Below are positions 27,560-36,410 of a stretch of 64,000 bases of DNA, in pieces. Source of the stretch: Flavobacterium sp. CFS9 (GTDB lineage Bacteria; Bacteroidota; Bacteroidia; Flavobacteriales; Flavobacteriaceae); NCBI RefSeq assembly GCF_041154745.1, contig NZ_AP031573.1:4340001-4404000 (forward strand). Reading direction: 5' to 3'. The position numbers were made by a program, and so were the translations under genes. The notes beneath the pieces were generated by a model. The model had not been told where the DNA came from, did not search any database, and saw only the letters and a program-made list of their open reading frames with translations. Each line of letters starts with the position of its first letter. Position 1 is the stretch's first letter.

Positions 27560-28960
27560 CTATAATAATGCTTTCTTATTTTGATTAAAGTATAAAATAA
27601 CAGTTGTCCCTACTCCTATTTCGCTTTCCATTTTAAACTTGATATGAAGTAATTCTGTTACCCTTTTTACGATCGAAAGCCCTAATCCAGTTCCTTTAAT
27701 CTCCGGATGTTCTGTTGAATTAGACCTAAAAAACGGACTAAAAATAGCATCCAAATCCTGCTTGGCGATACCAATACCGTTATCCGAAATTCTGCAGATT
27801 GTCTTTTCATTCTCTTCAGTGAGTAAAACGGTTACTTCTCCTCCACTATGTGAATATTTAATAGCATTGGAAATTAAATTTCTAAGAATGGTAATGACTA
27901 AAAAATTATCCGACTCAATATAGAAATCCTGAGGAGCATCAAATTTAATTTTAATCTGCTGATTGTTAATTTTCTCGGAGTTTAATCTGAAAACGTCTAA
28001 AATTACAGCATTGAGATAAACAGATTCTGTATTGATATTTTGCTTCTGATTTTCAAAACGAGCCATTAACAGCAGCTGATCTACAAGCATATTCAGATGA
28101 TCAACTTCTTTTATGCAATAGTTTATTTTATCTTCATACTCTTTGTTATCACGTGGTTTACGAATTAAAACTTCAAGTGTTCCTTTAATAACAGTAAGAG
28201 GTGTTCTTAGTTCATGAGAAGCATCAGACGTAAACTCTTTTTCGCGTTCAATTGCATCTTCAATTCGGTTTAAAAGGTTGTTTATCGTTTTTGAAAGTGT
28301 ATACAATTCATCTTTAGTTCTCGGCAATGCAATGCGTGTCTTTAGATTGTCTTTGGTGATGATTTTTGAGGTATTAATGATTTCATTGATGGGTTTTATG
28401 CTTCGTCCCGCAAAGAATCGGGCTATAAAAAATAACAGGACCAAAATGCCTAAAAAAGAAAGAGACATTATTTCGAAAAGGTTGTTCAATACCATTTTTG
28501 AATCCGCCAGAGACATGGCAACAATTACATATCCGATTTTCTTCTCCTTAAGATGAAGCGGAACCTGAATTTGTCGGATCGCATGATCTCCCATTTTGGT
28601 GTCAAAGAGTTCAAAATCTTCAACAGAATCATTGAACTTAAGGGTTTGGGTTTTTAGATTCGGTGCTTTTTCAATGATTTTTTTATTCAGATCAAGGAAC
28701 TCTACAAAAACGGGGTTTACATCTACCGTGTTGTGTTCTCTTTCGTTCCATTCTTCTTCATCGATTAAAATTACTTTTCCCTTAACCTCTTTAATTTCCT
28801 GGAGGTGATTTTGGATTTCAACTTTAATTTTCTCATCAATATGACTATAAACGGTATGTTTTACAATAGAATAAATGACGGAGAAAACGGCTAAAATTAA
28901 TAATCCCGTTGTAATGATATAATTTAAAGCAATTCTGTTTTTAAAAGAAAGTTGTGTCAT
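27560..28960 (-). CDS. sensor histidine kinase (HAMP, HisKA, HATPase)
   Basis: This 466-residue inner-membrane kinase has a first TM helix at about 12-33, a periplasmic sensor loop to about 160, and a second TM at about 165-187. HAMP follows, then HisKA with the phosphorylated His in SDASHELRTPLTV (about 247), and the ATPase domain with the N box NLISNAIKYS and G boxes DNGIGIA and GTGLGLSIV. Its ATG directly follows the stop codon of the response-regulator gene, so the two are translated together. The signal is unknown. Confidence 0.93.
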   Translation of the reverse strand: MTQLSFKNRIALNYIITTGLLILAVFSVIYSIVKHTVYSHIDEKIKVEIQNHLQEIKEVKGKVILIDEEEWNEREHNTVDVNPVFVEFLDLNKKIIEKAPNLKTQTLKFNDSVEDFELFDTKMGDHAIRQIQVPLHLKEKKIGYVIVAMSLADSKMVLNNLFEIMSLSFLGILVLLFFIARFFAGRSIKPINEIINTSKIITKDNLKTRIALPRTKDELYTLSKTINNLLNRIEDAIEREKEFTSDASHELRTPLTVIKGTLEVLIRKPRDNKEYEDKINYCIKEVDHLNMLVDQLLLMARFENQKQNINTESVYLNAVILDVFRLNSEKINNQQIKIKFDAPQDFYIESDNFLVITILRNLISNAIKYSHSGGEVTVLLTEENEKTICRISDNGIGIAKQDLDAIFSPFFRSNSTEHPEIKGTGLGLSIVKRVTELLHIKFKMESEIGVGTTVILYFNQNKKALL

Positions 28961-29626
28961 TTATAGATCGTTAGCGATATAACCGATACCACGTATTGTT
29001 TTAATATAATCTTCTTCAATTTTTAAATTGAGTTTTTTTCTGATGGCATTCATAAAAACATCGATTACACCAGTGTCGTATTCGAAGTTAATTTCCCAAA
29101 CATCTTTTAGTATCTGATTTCGTGTGCAGACTTTCCCCTTGTTCTGAATCAGATATTTTAAGAGTTCAAATTCTCTCTGGGTCAGCGCAACTTCTTCATT
29201 GTTTTTTAGAACAATATGTTTTAACAGATCAATTTTGATAGTCCCTAAAGTCAGATCCTCTGATGTTTTTTGATTTCTGAAGTGAATTTTAATGCGTTCA
29301 ACCAATTCCTCAAAGCTAAAAGGCTTCTTAATATAATCATTTGCGCCTGCTTTCAGACCTTCTATCGTTTCCTGCACGGTATCTTTTGCTGTCAGAAAGA
29401 TAATTGGAGTTTTCTGATCTTTAACTCTAATGGCTCTGCACAAATCCAAACCATTAATTTTAGGAAGCATCCAGTCTAACAAAATTAAATCAAAATGTTG
29501 GCTGTGGATCAGTTCAAAAGCTTTAGAGCCATCATTGGCTGTCGTAATCTGGTATCCTTCTTCCTGCAGACCCTGTTGCAGAAACTGAACAATACCTAAC
29601 TCATCTTCAACGATTAGAATGTGCAT
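28961..29626 (-). CDS. OmpR/PhoB-family response regulator
   Basis: This is a 221-residue regulator with a receiver domain (about 1-115) and the phospho-acceptor Asp51 in DLILLDWMLP, the acidic pair EDE at 7-9 and Lys in IKKPFSFEEL. A winged-helix DNA-binding domain (about 125-220) has VALTQREFELLKYL and RGIGYIAND. It is first in the operon with the histidine kinase. A perfect palindrome about 106 bp upstream could be an autoregulatory site. Confidence 0.95.
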   Translation of the reverse strand: MHILIVEDELGIVQFLQQGLQEEGYQITTANDGSKAFELIHSQHFDLILLDWMLPKINGLDLCRAIRVKDQKTPIIFLTAKDTVQETIEGLKAGANDYIKKPFSFEELVERIKIHFRNQKTSEDLTLGTIKIDLLKHIVLKNNEEVALTQREFELLKYLIQNKGKVCTRNQILKDVWEINFEYDTGVIDVFMNAIRKKLNLKIEEDYIKTIRGIGYIANDL

Positions 29627-29667
29627 TTTAATGGTGTAATTTTAGTTAAACTGTTATTTTTTACTTT

Positions 29668-29675
29668 CAAAGATA
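29668..29675 (-). promoter_or_regulatory. candidate promoter of the two-component operon
   Basis: On the minus strand TATCTTTG matches TAnnTTTG, 42 bp before the response-regulator ATG. The -33 element is not obvious. Confidence 0.45.
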
Positions 29676-29731
29676 AGACTTTTGAGGTCAGAAAGGACTT
29701 AAAACCATTAGAATAGCTGAAAATTATCCTG

Positions 29732-29748
29732 CTTAAGGAAACCTTAAG
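29732..29748. promoter_or_regulatory. palindromic operator candidate
   Basis: A perfect 7-bp inverted repeat CTTAAGG with a 3-bp spacer lies between the divergent promoters and is partly repeated just to the right (CTAAG). It could bind the adjacent OmpR-type regulator, although such proteins more often bind direct repeats. Confidence 0.35.
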
Positions 29749-29974
29749 TTAACACTAAGAAAGGCAAAAGCATAACTTTATTCTGAATTAATTTAATGGG
29801 ATTATTTTTGCTTGAAAAAGAAGTCAAAACAGGTAATATTCTCATATTTAACCATAAAAGAGAGTAGTCGTTGTTTATCCGTAAAAAAAGTATGTTATTT
29901 TTACTAATTTTACAATCCTAAGCAAACGAATAACACCTTTAAATTAATAATTATCTGAACTAAAAAAGCAATTA

Positions 29975-32065
29975 ATGTACCTTTTAAAAAAGTTTTCCCC
30001 GATCTACAATCTGGCGATATTTTATTTTATCGTTAGTTTTCTGTTAAGAATTGTTTTGTTTTTTCATCCCATAACACAAAGTTCATTTACCATTATTCAG
30101 AGCTTTAAAATTTTTGTCCTGGGGCTTATTTCTGATTTTTTTGTTTTTGTACTGGCAAGTGTTTTCTTATGGCTTTATCTGATTTTTATATCCAACTCTA
30201 AGTACAACAAACCTTCCGGTTACATCATTCTTGGATTTTTTGTGGTCCTTTTTATATACGCAGCCTCTGGAAAAAGTGTTTTTGACGAATATGGAGGGGC
30301 TTTACCAATGATCGTTATGATTTTCATCGGAATTAAGATGGCTCTCTTTGCGCTTTTATTGTTTCTTCCTAAGCTAAGGGATAAAATCAGATATTGGTTA
30401 TTTGCATTTGTAATTTTTCTCTATGTTTTACTGATTCTGCAAAATGGTTTAAGCGAGTACTTCTTTTGGAATGAGTTTGGTGTGAAGTATAATTTTATTG
30501 CAGTAAATTACTTGATTTATACTAATGAGGTTATTGGTAATATCATGGAATCTTACCCTGTCATTCCAATATTTTCTGCTTTATTTTTAGTTACCGGAAT
30601 CGTTACTTATTTCATTCTTAAAAAGTCCCGAAACTATATTGACAATATTCCAGCTATAAGTGAAAAAGCAAAAATTACGGCTATTTATCTTGGTTTATTT
30701 GCTGTTTCATTAATTGCTATCCCAACGCTGGCGAAAACGGAAAACTCAAAGAATGTTTTTGTTAACGAGTTACAGGCTAATGGTCTTTATAAATTTTATC
30801 TGGCCTTTGAGAACAGTAAACTGGATTATTTCAAATTCTACAAGACTCTACCTGACGATGAGGCTTTTGCACTTCTAAAAAAACAGTTTCCTACTATTAA
30901 CGGAAACAGTACTAAAAGAATTATTACCGGAGATTCACTTGAAAATCATAAAAATGTTGTTCTGATTACTATTGAAAGTTATAGTGCTGATTTTATGAAG
31001 ATGTATGGAAATGAAGAAAACATTACTCCTTTCTTAGACAGTCTGGGTCAAAAAAGTCTTCTTTTTACCAATTTGTATGCGACAGGAAACCGAACCGTTC
31101 GCGGACTGGAAGCGGTTACTTTATGCTTGCCTCCAACCGCGGGTGAAAGTGTTGTAAAAAGAGAAGACAATAAAAATAAATTTTCTACAGGAGCTATTTT
31201 TAAGAAAAAAGGATATAATGTAAAGTATTTGTATGGCGGAGATGCTTTCTTCGATAATATGCAGGATTTCTTTTCCGGTAATGGTTATGAAATTGTAGAC
31301 AAGTCAAGTTTCACACCCGAAGAAATTACCTTTTCCAATGTTTGGGGTGTTTGTGATGAAGATATGTACAATAAAGCGATAAAGGTTATGAATGCTGAGG
31401 AAAAGGAAAACAAGCCTTTCTTTAATCATATTATGACGGTGAGCAATCACAGACCTTTTACGTATCCAAATAATAAAATTGATATTCCAGGTGATGCGAA
31501 ATCTCGTGAAGGCGGTGTTAAGTATACAGATTATTCACTGAAGAGATTCTTTGCAATGGCAAGCAGGCAATCCTGGTTTAAGAATACCATTTTTGTTGTG
31601 GTAGCGGATCATTGTGCCTCAAGTGCAGGAAAAACGGAACTTCCTTTAGATAAGTATAGAATTCCGGGGTTTATTTATGATCCGAATGGAAAACCACAAA
31701 AATACAATCAGTTAATGTCGCAAATTGATGTGATGCCAACGCTTTTTGGATTATTAAGCTTTACTTATGAAAGTAAGTTTTTTGGTCAGGATGTTTTAAA
31801 ACCGGATTATAAACCAAGAGCTTTTATAGCTACCTATCAGGACATGGGGCTAATAAAAGACAATGTTCTGACGATTTTGTCGCCTAAACAGCAGGTAAAA
31901 CAGTTTGAATTAAAAATCAATCCGAAAGCGGGTATTGCTCCGGAATTTCAAATTGATTACAACGAAACTCCAAAGAAAGTGGATAGAGCTGATTTGGTAA
32001 AAGAAACTATTTCTTTTTATCAAACGGCTTCCTATATGCTGAAAGAGAAGAAATATCAGTATTAG
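29975..32065 (+). CDS. LTA synthase family phosphoglycerol transferase/sulfatase-fold membrane enzyme
   Basis: In this 696-residue protein the first 250 residues contain five or more hydrophobic helices, and the C-terminal part is an alkaline-phosphatase-fold sulfatase domain. Metal-site features are TIESYSADF near 328, the presumed Thr nucleophile in GNRTVRG near 374, and VVADHC near 543. Gram-negative homologues (OpgB/MdoB-like or EptA-like) transfer phosphoglycerol or phosphoethanolamine to glycans or lipids. The substrate cannot be read from sequence; Bacteroidota have no lipoteichoic acid. It is divergent from a two-component system that may control it. Confidence 0.85.
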   Translation: MYLLKKFSPIYNLAIFYFIVSFLLRIVLFFHPITQSSFTIIQSFKIFVLGLISDFFVFVLASVFLWLYLIFISNSKYNKPSGYIILGFFVVLFIYAASGKSVFDEYGGALPMIVMIFIGIKMALFALLLFLPKLRDKIRYWLFAFVIFLYVLLILQNGLSEYFFWNEFGVKYNFIAVNYLIYTNEVIGNIMESYPVIPIFSALFLVTGIVTYFILKKSRNYIDNIPAISEKAKITAIYLGLFAVSLIAIPTLAKTENSKNVFVNELQANGLYKFYLAFENSKLDYFKFYKTLPDDEAFALLKKQFPTINGNSTKRIITGDSLENHKNVVLITIESYSADFMKMYGNEENITPFLDSLGQKSLLFTNLYATGNRTVRGLEAVTLCLPPTAGESVVKREDNKNKFSTGAIFKKKGYNVKYLYGGDAFFDNMQDFFSGNGYEIVDKSSFTPEEITFSNVWGVCDEDMYNKAIKVMNAEEKENKPFFNHIMTVSNHRPFTYPNNKIDIPGDAKSREGGVKYTDYSLKRFFAMASRQSWFKNTIFVVVADHCASSAGKTELPLDKYRIPGFIYDPNGKPQKYNQLMSQIDVMPTLFGLLSFTYESKFFGQDVLKPDYKPRAFIATYQDMGLIKDNVLTILSPKQQVKQFELKINPKAGIAPEFQIDYNETPKKVDRADLVKETISFYQTASYMLKEKKYQY

Positions 32066-32254
32066 TTTTCAGTTTTCAGTCTCAGTATTTAGTCTCAGTT
32101 TGAATGCTGCTTACTATTGTGGTGTTGGTCACAGATGAAGTCAAAAATAAAACAGCCTCAGATTCATTAGAATTTGAGGCTGTTCTCATTATAATAATTA
32201 GCTATAATCTGTTTCAGAGACTGTGACTGCGACTGAATACTGAGACAGTAAACT
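32066..32254. repeat. heptamer inverted array C (CAGTTTT/CAGTCTC type), split around a terminator
   Basis: The left arm 32066-32101 is built of TTTTCAG / TCTCAGT units. The right arm 32215-32254 is its approximate reverse complement (GACTG, TGAGACAG units), with a 15-base core matching except for two positions. The arms flank a separate terminator hairpin at 32151-32184 in a convergent gap. The unit is shared with the array at 61270. Confidence 0.75.
32151..32184 (-). terminator. terminator of the S1/P1 nuclease gene
   Basis: A 15-bp stem AACAGCCTCAGATTC / complement with one G-U pair and a 4-nt loop is followed on the minus strand by a U-rich tract (TTATTTTT). It lies about 75 bp after the S1/P1 nuclease stop codon. 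Confidence 0.8.
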
Positions 32255-32256
32255 AT

Positions 32257-33255
32257 TTAATCATTTTGATTTTTCATTCCAAATAAGTTTCCTTGTTGAA
32301 ACAGTCTGGCATCATCTTTTAAAGCTTGATTGTTTCTTTGTGTCAGCTCAAATGCATCTAAATCACTCAAATCAGGTTTTCCTGCATTTACCCATGCTGT
32401 ATACCAAAAACTTGATGTTGCTACAATGGCTTTTTTCATTTGATTCTCTACCATTCCGTTTAACTCTTTGTGCAGTTTTTTAGCATATTCGTCAGAGAAA
32501 ACAGGTGTATTGTATTTGCTCTTTTCTACTTTCCCATCAGCACCCATTTTAAAAGTCTCATTTTCCGGAGTTGCTGTTCTTAATTTTTTATCTACATCCA
32601 ATAAAGGCTGAACTAAACTGTGAGTGTCATTAATCATATCCCAGATTGCCTTGTGAACATCTTCATAATACTGTGCTTGTGGAACGTTTAATTTGTAGTT
32701 TTTAACAAATAATTCCGGAAGTTTGCTTTCCCAAAGTGAATGAATTCCCTTTTGATCAGTTAACTGCCCGTCATGATTGGAAGAAGTATGCAGTGGCATG
32801 TGTGCATCACCAACGTAATGACCTAAATCTGCCGCTAAAAACAAAATTTCAGCTCTGTTTTTATCTTTAAAAGCTTTGGTTAGTTTTGCCATCATCTCTT
32901 CCATATACCAAGGCAGGATTCCGTTCTCGTTTAAGAATTTGGCGTCGTACTTCTGTTTTGCTGCTTCTAAAGTCTGTGGAATATCGGCTGCGTTACCAAA
33001 ACTTTCCATGTCAAAATAATGTCTTGGGTTTTCATCTTTATAATTCAAGGCATATTTTCTAATGTCCGGTACAGAAGCTTCCTGTGTAATAAAATCGATA
33101 TGATTGTAGAAGAATACCTGAAGCGGGTGTGGTAAAGCCATAACTGCGGCTTTATTAATGCGTTCGTGACCAACCATCCCCCAGGACAATGTCAAAAAAC
33201 CAATTGCCAATGCGAACAATGCGATTAGTCTTGGTTTCATTTTTAAGTTTTTCAT
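32257..33255 (-). CDS. secreted S1/P1-type zinc nuclease
   Basis: This 332-residue protein has an N-terminal signal peptide ending before WGMVGHERIN, where the mature N-terminal Trp is itself a zinc ligand in this family. The His/Asp ligands follow as in S1/P1 nucleases and phospholipase C: VPDIRKYA, DLGHYVGDAHMPLH, and GIHSLWE. It probably degrades single-stranded nucleic acids outside the inner membrane to recover phosphate or nucleosides. Two starts are possible, ATG at 33255 and at 33240. Confidence 0.9.
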   Translation of the reverse strand: MKNLKMKPRLIALFALAIGFLTLSWGMVGHERINKAAVMALPHPLQVFFYNHIDFITQEASVPDIRKYALNYKDENPRHYFDMESFGNAADIPQTLEAAKQKYDAKFLNENGILPWYMEEMMAKLTKAFKDKNRAEILFLAADLGHYVGDAHMPLHTSSNHDGQLTDQKGIHSLWESKLPELFVKNYKLNVPQAQYYEDVHKAIWDMINDTHSLVQPLLDVDKKLRTATPENETFKMGADGKVEKSKYNTPVFSDEYAKKLHKELNGMVENQMKKAIVATSSFWYTAWVNAGKPDLSDLDAFELTQRNNQALKDDARLFQQGNLFGMKNQND

Positions 33256-33427
33256 TTTTTATTTTTGTTAGAGGTGCAAATTTATTTTATTTATGTACAT
33301 TTCAAAGTGAATAATTGCAAAGATTGCAAAATTTAGCTTCATTTATTTTTTCAAAATTGGAAGTAGTTGAAATTCAAATCAAAAGTTTCTTTGTAAATTC
33401 GTCTCTTTTTATCTAAATCTAAAAAAT

Positions 33428-34381
33428 ATGCGCCTTATTCCTATAGGAATTCTTTTCCTGCTCTTCACTTCTACCAGTTTTGCACAAGAAGATATTGTCG
33501 AATTGAAAAATGTTCATGATACAATTCTCAACACCAAAAGAACATTACAGGTAGCAGATCCTCTTGATGCCGTTAAAATCCTGCAGCAATTGTTTCCGGG
33601 AAAAAGATATGACCTCTCCGATCATAATACCTTTATAAGCTGGAAATGTAGCAATTGCAAACCAGCAGCCTACGTTGATGTTAATGGTGTTGAAGGTGAT
33701 CAGTTATTTCCTTACGAAAATGGCGTTGCGACCAGAATTTTGGGTACTCTTGATTATACGGATTCTAAAGGAAATCAGTTTAAATTACTGCTTTTTAATC
33801 ATTCTTTTTATGACGAAGACGGGTTGCAGACCGGAAGATTTTCCGGTGGACTTGTTGGTGTTGCCAAGTTTGCAAAAAATGATAAGATCTGGCAAATGAG
33901 GTCTTTTCAGCCCGCAGTAGCAGCGTTTGGTTCATTTTCTCAGGCACCTTCTCCAAAATTGATAGAAATTGGAGAAGATCAGTACGCCTTTACGTTCACC
34001 CATGTAAATGGCGGTGCGGGCGGTCCATTTGAAGGAATTCTCTATCTGATCGCCGGATTTGACGGCAAATATCAGCCTATTTTAGAGTCTTTCAATTACA
34101 AACTCACCAATGTGGCAAGCATAGAATGGTCGGGGTCTTATACTGTCGTAAAAGATACTAACAAAAAACACTTTAGGGATATTATCGTTAAAACAAATGG
34201 TTCTTTCAATAAAGCCGCGCGAGTTAATGATGAATTTGAAGTTGTTTTACCCGATGAAATAGCTGCAATGGCCAAAACGAAAAAAAAATTTAATTTCGAG
34301 ATCGAAAGACGTTATTCGTTTAAAGGAAAACAATATAAATTAGTCGATAAACCTGTTGTTAAGTTCTCAAACGTGAAATAA
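33428..34381 (+). CDS. secreted protein of unknown function
   Basis: I do not recognise the family. This 317-residue protein has a signal peptide (MRLIPIGILFLLFTSTSFA) and then a beta-rich globular region. A Cys pair in SWKCSNCKP near residue 76 may form a disulfide or bind a metal. Gly-rich strands (HVNGGAGGPFEGILYL near 195) and a basic C-terminal strand region follow. There is no lipobox and no obvious catalytic motif. It is divergent from the S1/P1 nuclease and convergent with the YeiH-type gene. Confidence 0.65.
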   Translation: MRLIPIGILFLLFTSTSFAQEDIVELKNVHDTILNTKRTLQVADPLDAVKILQQLFPGKRYDLSDHNTFISWKCSNCKPAAYVDVNGVEGDQLFPYENGVATRILGTLDYTDSKGNQFKLLLFNHSFYDEDGLQTGRFSGGLVGVAKFAKNDKIWQMRSFQPAVAAFGSFSQAPSPKLIEIGEDQYAFTFTHVNGGAGGPFEGILYLIAGFDGKYQPILESFNYKLTNVASIEWSGSYTVVKDTNKKHFRDIIVKTNGSFNKAARVNDEFEVVLPDEIAAMAKTKKKFNFEIERRYSFKGKQYKLVDKPVVKFSNVK

Positions 34382-34391
34382 ATATTTTTCT

Positions 34392-35306
34392 TTAGTGAAA
34401 GTATAATATCGATACAAGTGCCAGAACTGCAATAAATATCCAAAGAACAACTCCTTGTATCAATGGTTTAATTCCGACAGATTTTAAAGTATTGATACTT
34501 AAAGTAGCTCCTATCAGGAATAAAGTTATGGTAAGACCGATTTTGGCAATTGAAACAATGTGTGGTGCTATGACAGCCGTTTGTGGCACATAAGTATTGA
34601 AAAGCATGGCTAGAATGAATAAACCAATGAAGTACGGAATTTTTATTTTAGAATTTTTATTTTTAAAAAGTATAGCCGTTAACAGAGATATTGGTATGAT
34701 CCATAATGCTCTTGCCAATTTTACCGTAGTTGCAATTTGTAAAGCTTCTGTACCATATTTATTGGCTGCTCCTACGACAGAACTGGTGTCGTGAATGGCT
34801 ATAGCACACCATAGTCCAAAGTCTTTTTGTGACAAATCCAGTTGATGACCGATAAATGGAAAGATGAATAATGCAATAGAGTTAAGGATAAATATAACTC
34901 CCAAAGCAATCGATGTCTGACTCTCATTAGATTTAATTACCGGTGCGATGGCTGCAATGGCGCTTCCTCCGCAAATAGCGGTTCCACAGGAAATTAAATG
35001 AGAGGTTTTCTTCTCGGTTTTGAACCATTTCCCTAAGAAAGTTCCTAAAATTAAAGTGCTGAAAATAGATAATACAGTAAGTAAAAATCCTTCTTTTCCG
35101 GCAGAGAGCGCTGCAGTAGCATTCATTCCGAAGCCTAACCCTACAACTGAAAATTGAAGTAAAAAAGTAATCGCTACTGCATTGAACTTTTCAAATGGAT
35201 TTCCAAAGACATTTACCAGAATTACCCCTAATAATAAAGCAATTGGAGGTGAAACAATTGAAAATAAGCATAGAACAATGATGAAAGCAAAAATTGCCTG
35301 TTGCAT
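34392..35306 (-). CDS. YeiH-type putative sulfate exporter family membrane protein
   Basis: This 304-residue protein has about ten hydrophobic helices throughout and matches the conserved-membrane family UPF0324/PSE: FSVVGLGFGMNA near 57 and GTAICGGSAIAAIAPVI near 115. The open frame extends to 35414, but the ATG at 35306 places the first helix at the N-terminus and is preferred. The transported substrate is not established for this family. The upstream LysR gene in the same direction resembles the yeiE-yeiH pairing of enterobacteria, where YeiE regulates the exporter. Confidence 0.85.
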   Translation of the reverse strand: MQQAIFAFIIVLCLFSIVSPPIALLLGVILVNVFGNPFEKFNAVAITFLLQFSVVGLGFGMNATAALSAGKEGFLLTVLSIFSTLILGTFLGKWFKTEKKTSHLISCGTAICGGSAIAAIAPVIKSNESQTSIALGVIFILNSIALFIFPFIGHQLDLSQKDFGLWCAIAIHDTSSVVGAANKYGTEALQIATTVKLARALWIIPISLLTAILFKNKNSKIKIPYFIGLFILAMLFNTYVPQTAVIAPHIVSIAKIGLTITLFLIGATLSINTLKSVGIKPLIQGVVLWIFIAVLALVSILYFH

Positions 35307-35431
35307 GTATTGATTAATTTCAAAAAAATGTACCGATGTTTGTTGTTTCGTTTTCAAAATAAGTAATTTGATATTTCTTCTACAAAGGTCCGTCGTTTGT
35401 ATCAATATTACCAATCGTAAAACGCGATAGC

Positions 35432-36328
35432 CTATAGCTCCAAGTTATAGTAAGAAGACAAGTTTTGAATAAACAGCTCTGCTAATGCGTTAGGCTTTCC
35501 CATTAAAGTAATAATGTAAAAATAGCGTTCTACAGACAAATTAGCGACGTCAAGTACCATTAGTTCATTGTTTTTAAGCTCCTTACCTACTGCATGAATG
35601 GACATAAAAGCCAGACAATCAGAATTTAAAAGATATGATTTGATGCTTTCGGTACTTCCTAATTGCATTTCGATTTGCAGATCACTTATTTTTATCCCAA
35701 CTTGTTTCAGGGCGTATTCTATAACTTCAAGTGTTCCCGATCCACGCTCACGGGTGATGAATTTCATCGATTTCAGATCTTCTAATGAAATTTCATTTTG
35801 TTTAATCAGCGGATTTTTGGTATTGCAAACCAGTACCAGTTCGTCTTTTAAAAAGGGAGTGTATTTAATCGATTGGTTTTTAGACTGTCCTTCGACAATT
35901 CCAATTTCGATTTCTTTATGGATTAAGGCATTCTCAATTTGTTCTGTATTTCCGTTGAGTAGATTGACTTTGATGTCTTTCTCCTTTTGATGAAAACGTG
36001 CCAAAACCGGTGAAATAATGTACTGAGAAATCGTTGTACTTGCTCCCAACCTCAGTAATCCTTGACGATCGTTAATAAAACTGCTCATTTCGAAGTCTAT
36101 TTCGCGATAGATCTCAAAGATGTTTTTGGTGTGTTTCAGCAGAATTTCTCCTGCCGGAGTTAAAGCAATTTTAGAACCGTTTCGTTCGAAAAGTTTGGTT
36201 TTATAAGCTTCTTCAAGTTCTTGAATGTGTTTGGAAACCGCTGGCTGTGAAATATATAATTCAGTTGCCGCTTTAGTAAAGTTAAGGCGGAGTGCAACGG
36301 TGTAGAATACTTTTAGCCTGAAATCCAT
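35432..36328 (-). CDS. LysR-family transcriptional regulator
   Basis: This 298-residue regulator has an N-terminal winged helix-turn-helix (about 1-60, NFTKAATELYISQPAVSKHIQ), a linker helix, and a two-lobed periplasmic-binding-like effector domain (about 90-298). It is CysB/YeiE-like in general pattern. It lies 125 bp upstream of the YeiH-type gene on the same strand, so it probably controls that gene and itself. The effector is unknown. Confidence 0.92.
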   Translation of the reverse strand: MDFRLKVFYTVALRLNFTKAATELYISQPAVSKHIQELEEAYKTKLFERNGSKIALTPAGEILLKHTKNIFEIYREIDFEMSSFINDRQGLLRLGASTTISQYIISPVLARFHQKEKDIKVNLLNGNTEQIENALIHKEIEIGIVEGQSKNQSIKYTPFLKDELVLVCNTKNPLIKQNEISLEDLKSMKFITRERGSGTLEVIEYALKQVGIKISDLQIEMQLGSTESIKSYLLNSDCLAFMSIHAVGKELKNNELMVLDVANLSVERYFYIITLMGKPNALAELFIQNLSSYYNLEL

Positions 36329-36344
36329 TGTATTACTTAGTTTT

Positions 36345-36372
36345 GTTTCATGTTTAAAGTTTCAAGTTACGC
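36345..36372. repeat. heptamer half-array Q (GTTTCAN type)
   Basis: Four in-phase 7-mers start at 36345, 36352, 36359 and 36366 (GTTTCAT, GTTTAAA, GTTTCAA, GTTACGC). A weak complementary unit (ACGAAAC) follows about 20 bp on. It lies between the VWA gene and the LysR gene, with the same unit family as the arrays at 8851 and 19431. Confidence 0.6.
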
Positions 36373-36410
36373 AAAAAAATGTTTTTTATGCTACGAAACT
36401 TTTTTACTAT

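Larger units (their letters stand above)
29627..29974. other. divergent regulatory region between the response-regulator and LTA-synthase-like genes
   Basis: This 348-bp AT-rich gap has no ORF of note. It holds a TATCTTTG box on the minus strand (29668-29675) for the regulator, the palindrome CTTAAGG-AAA-CCTTAAG (29732-29748), and TATTTTTG on the plus strand (29803-29810) as a candidate promoter for the rightward gene. Confidence 0.5.
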
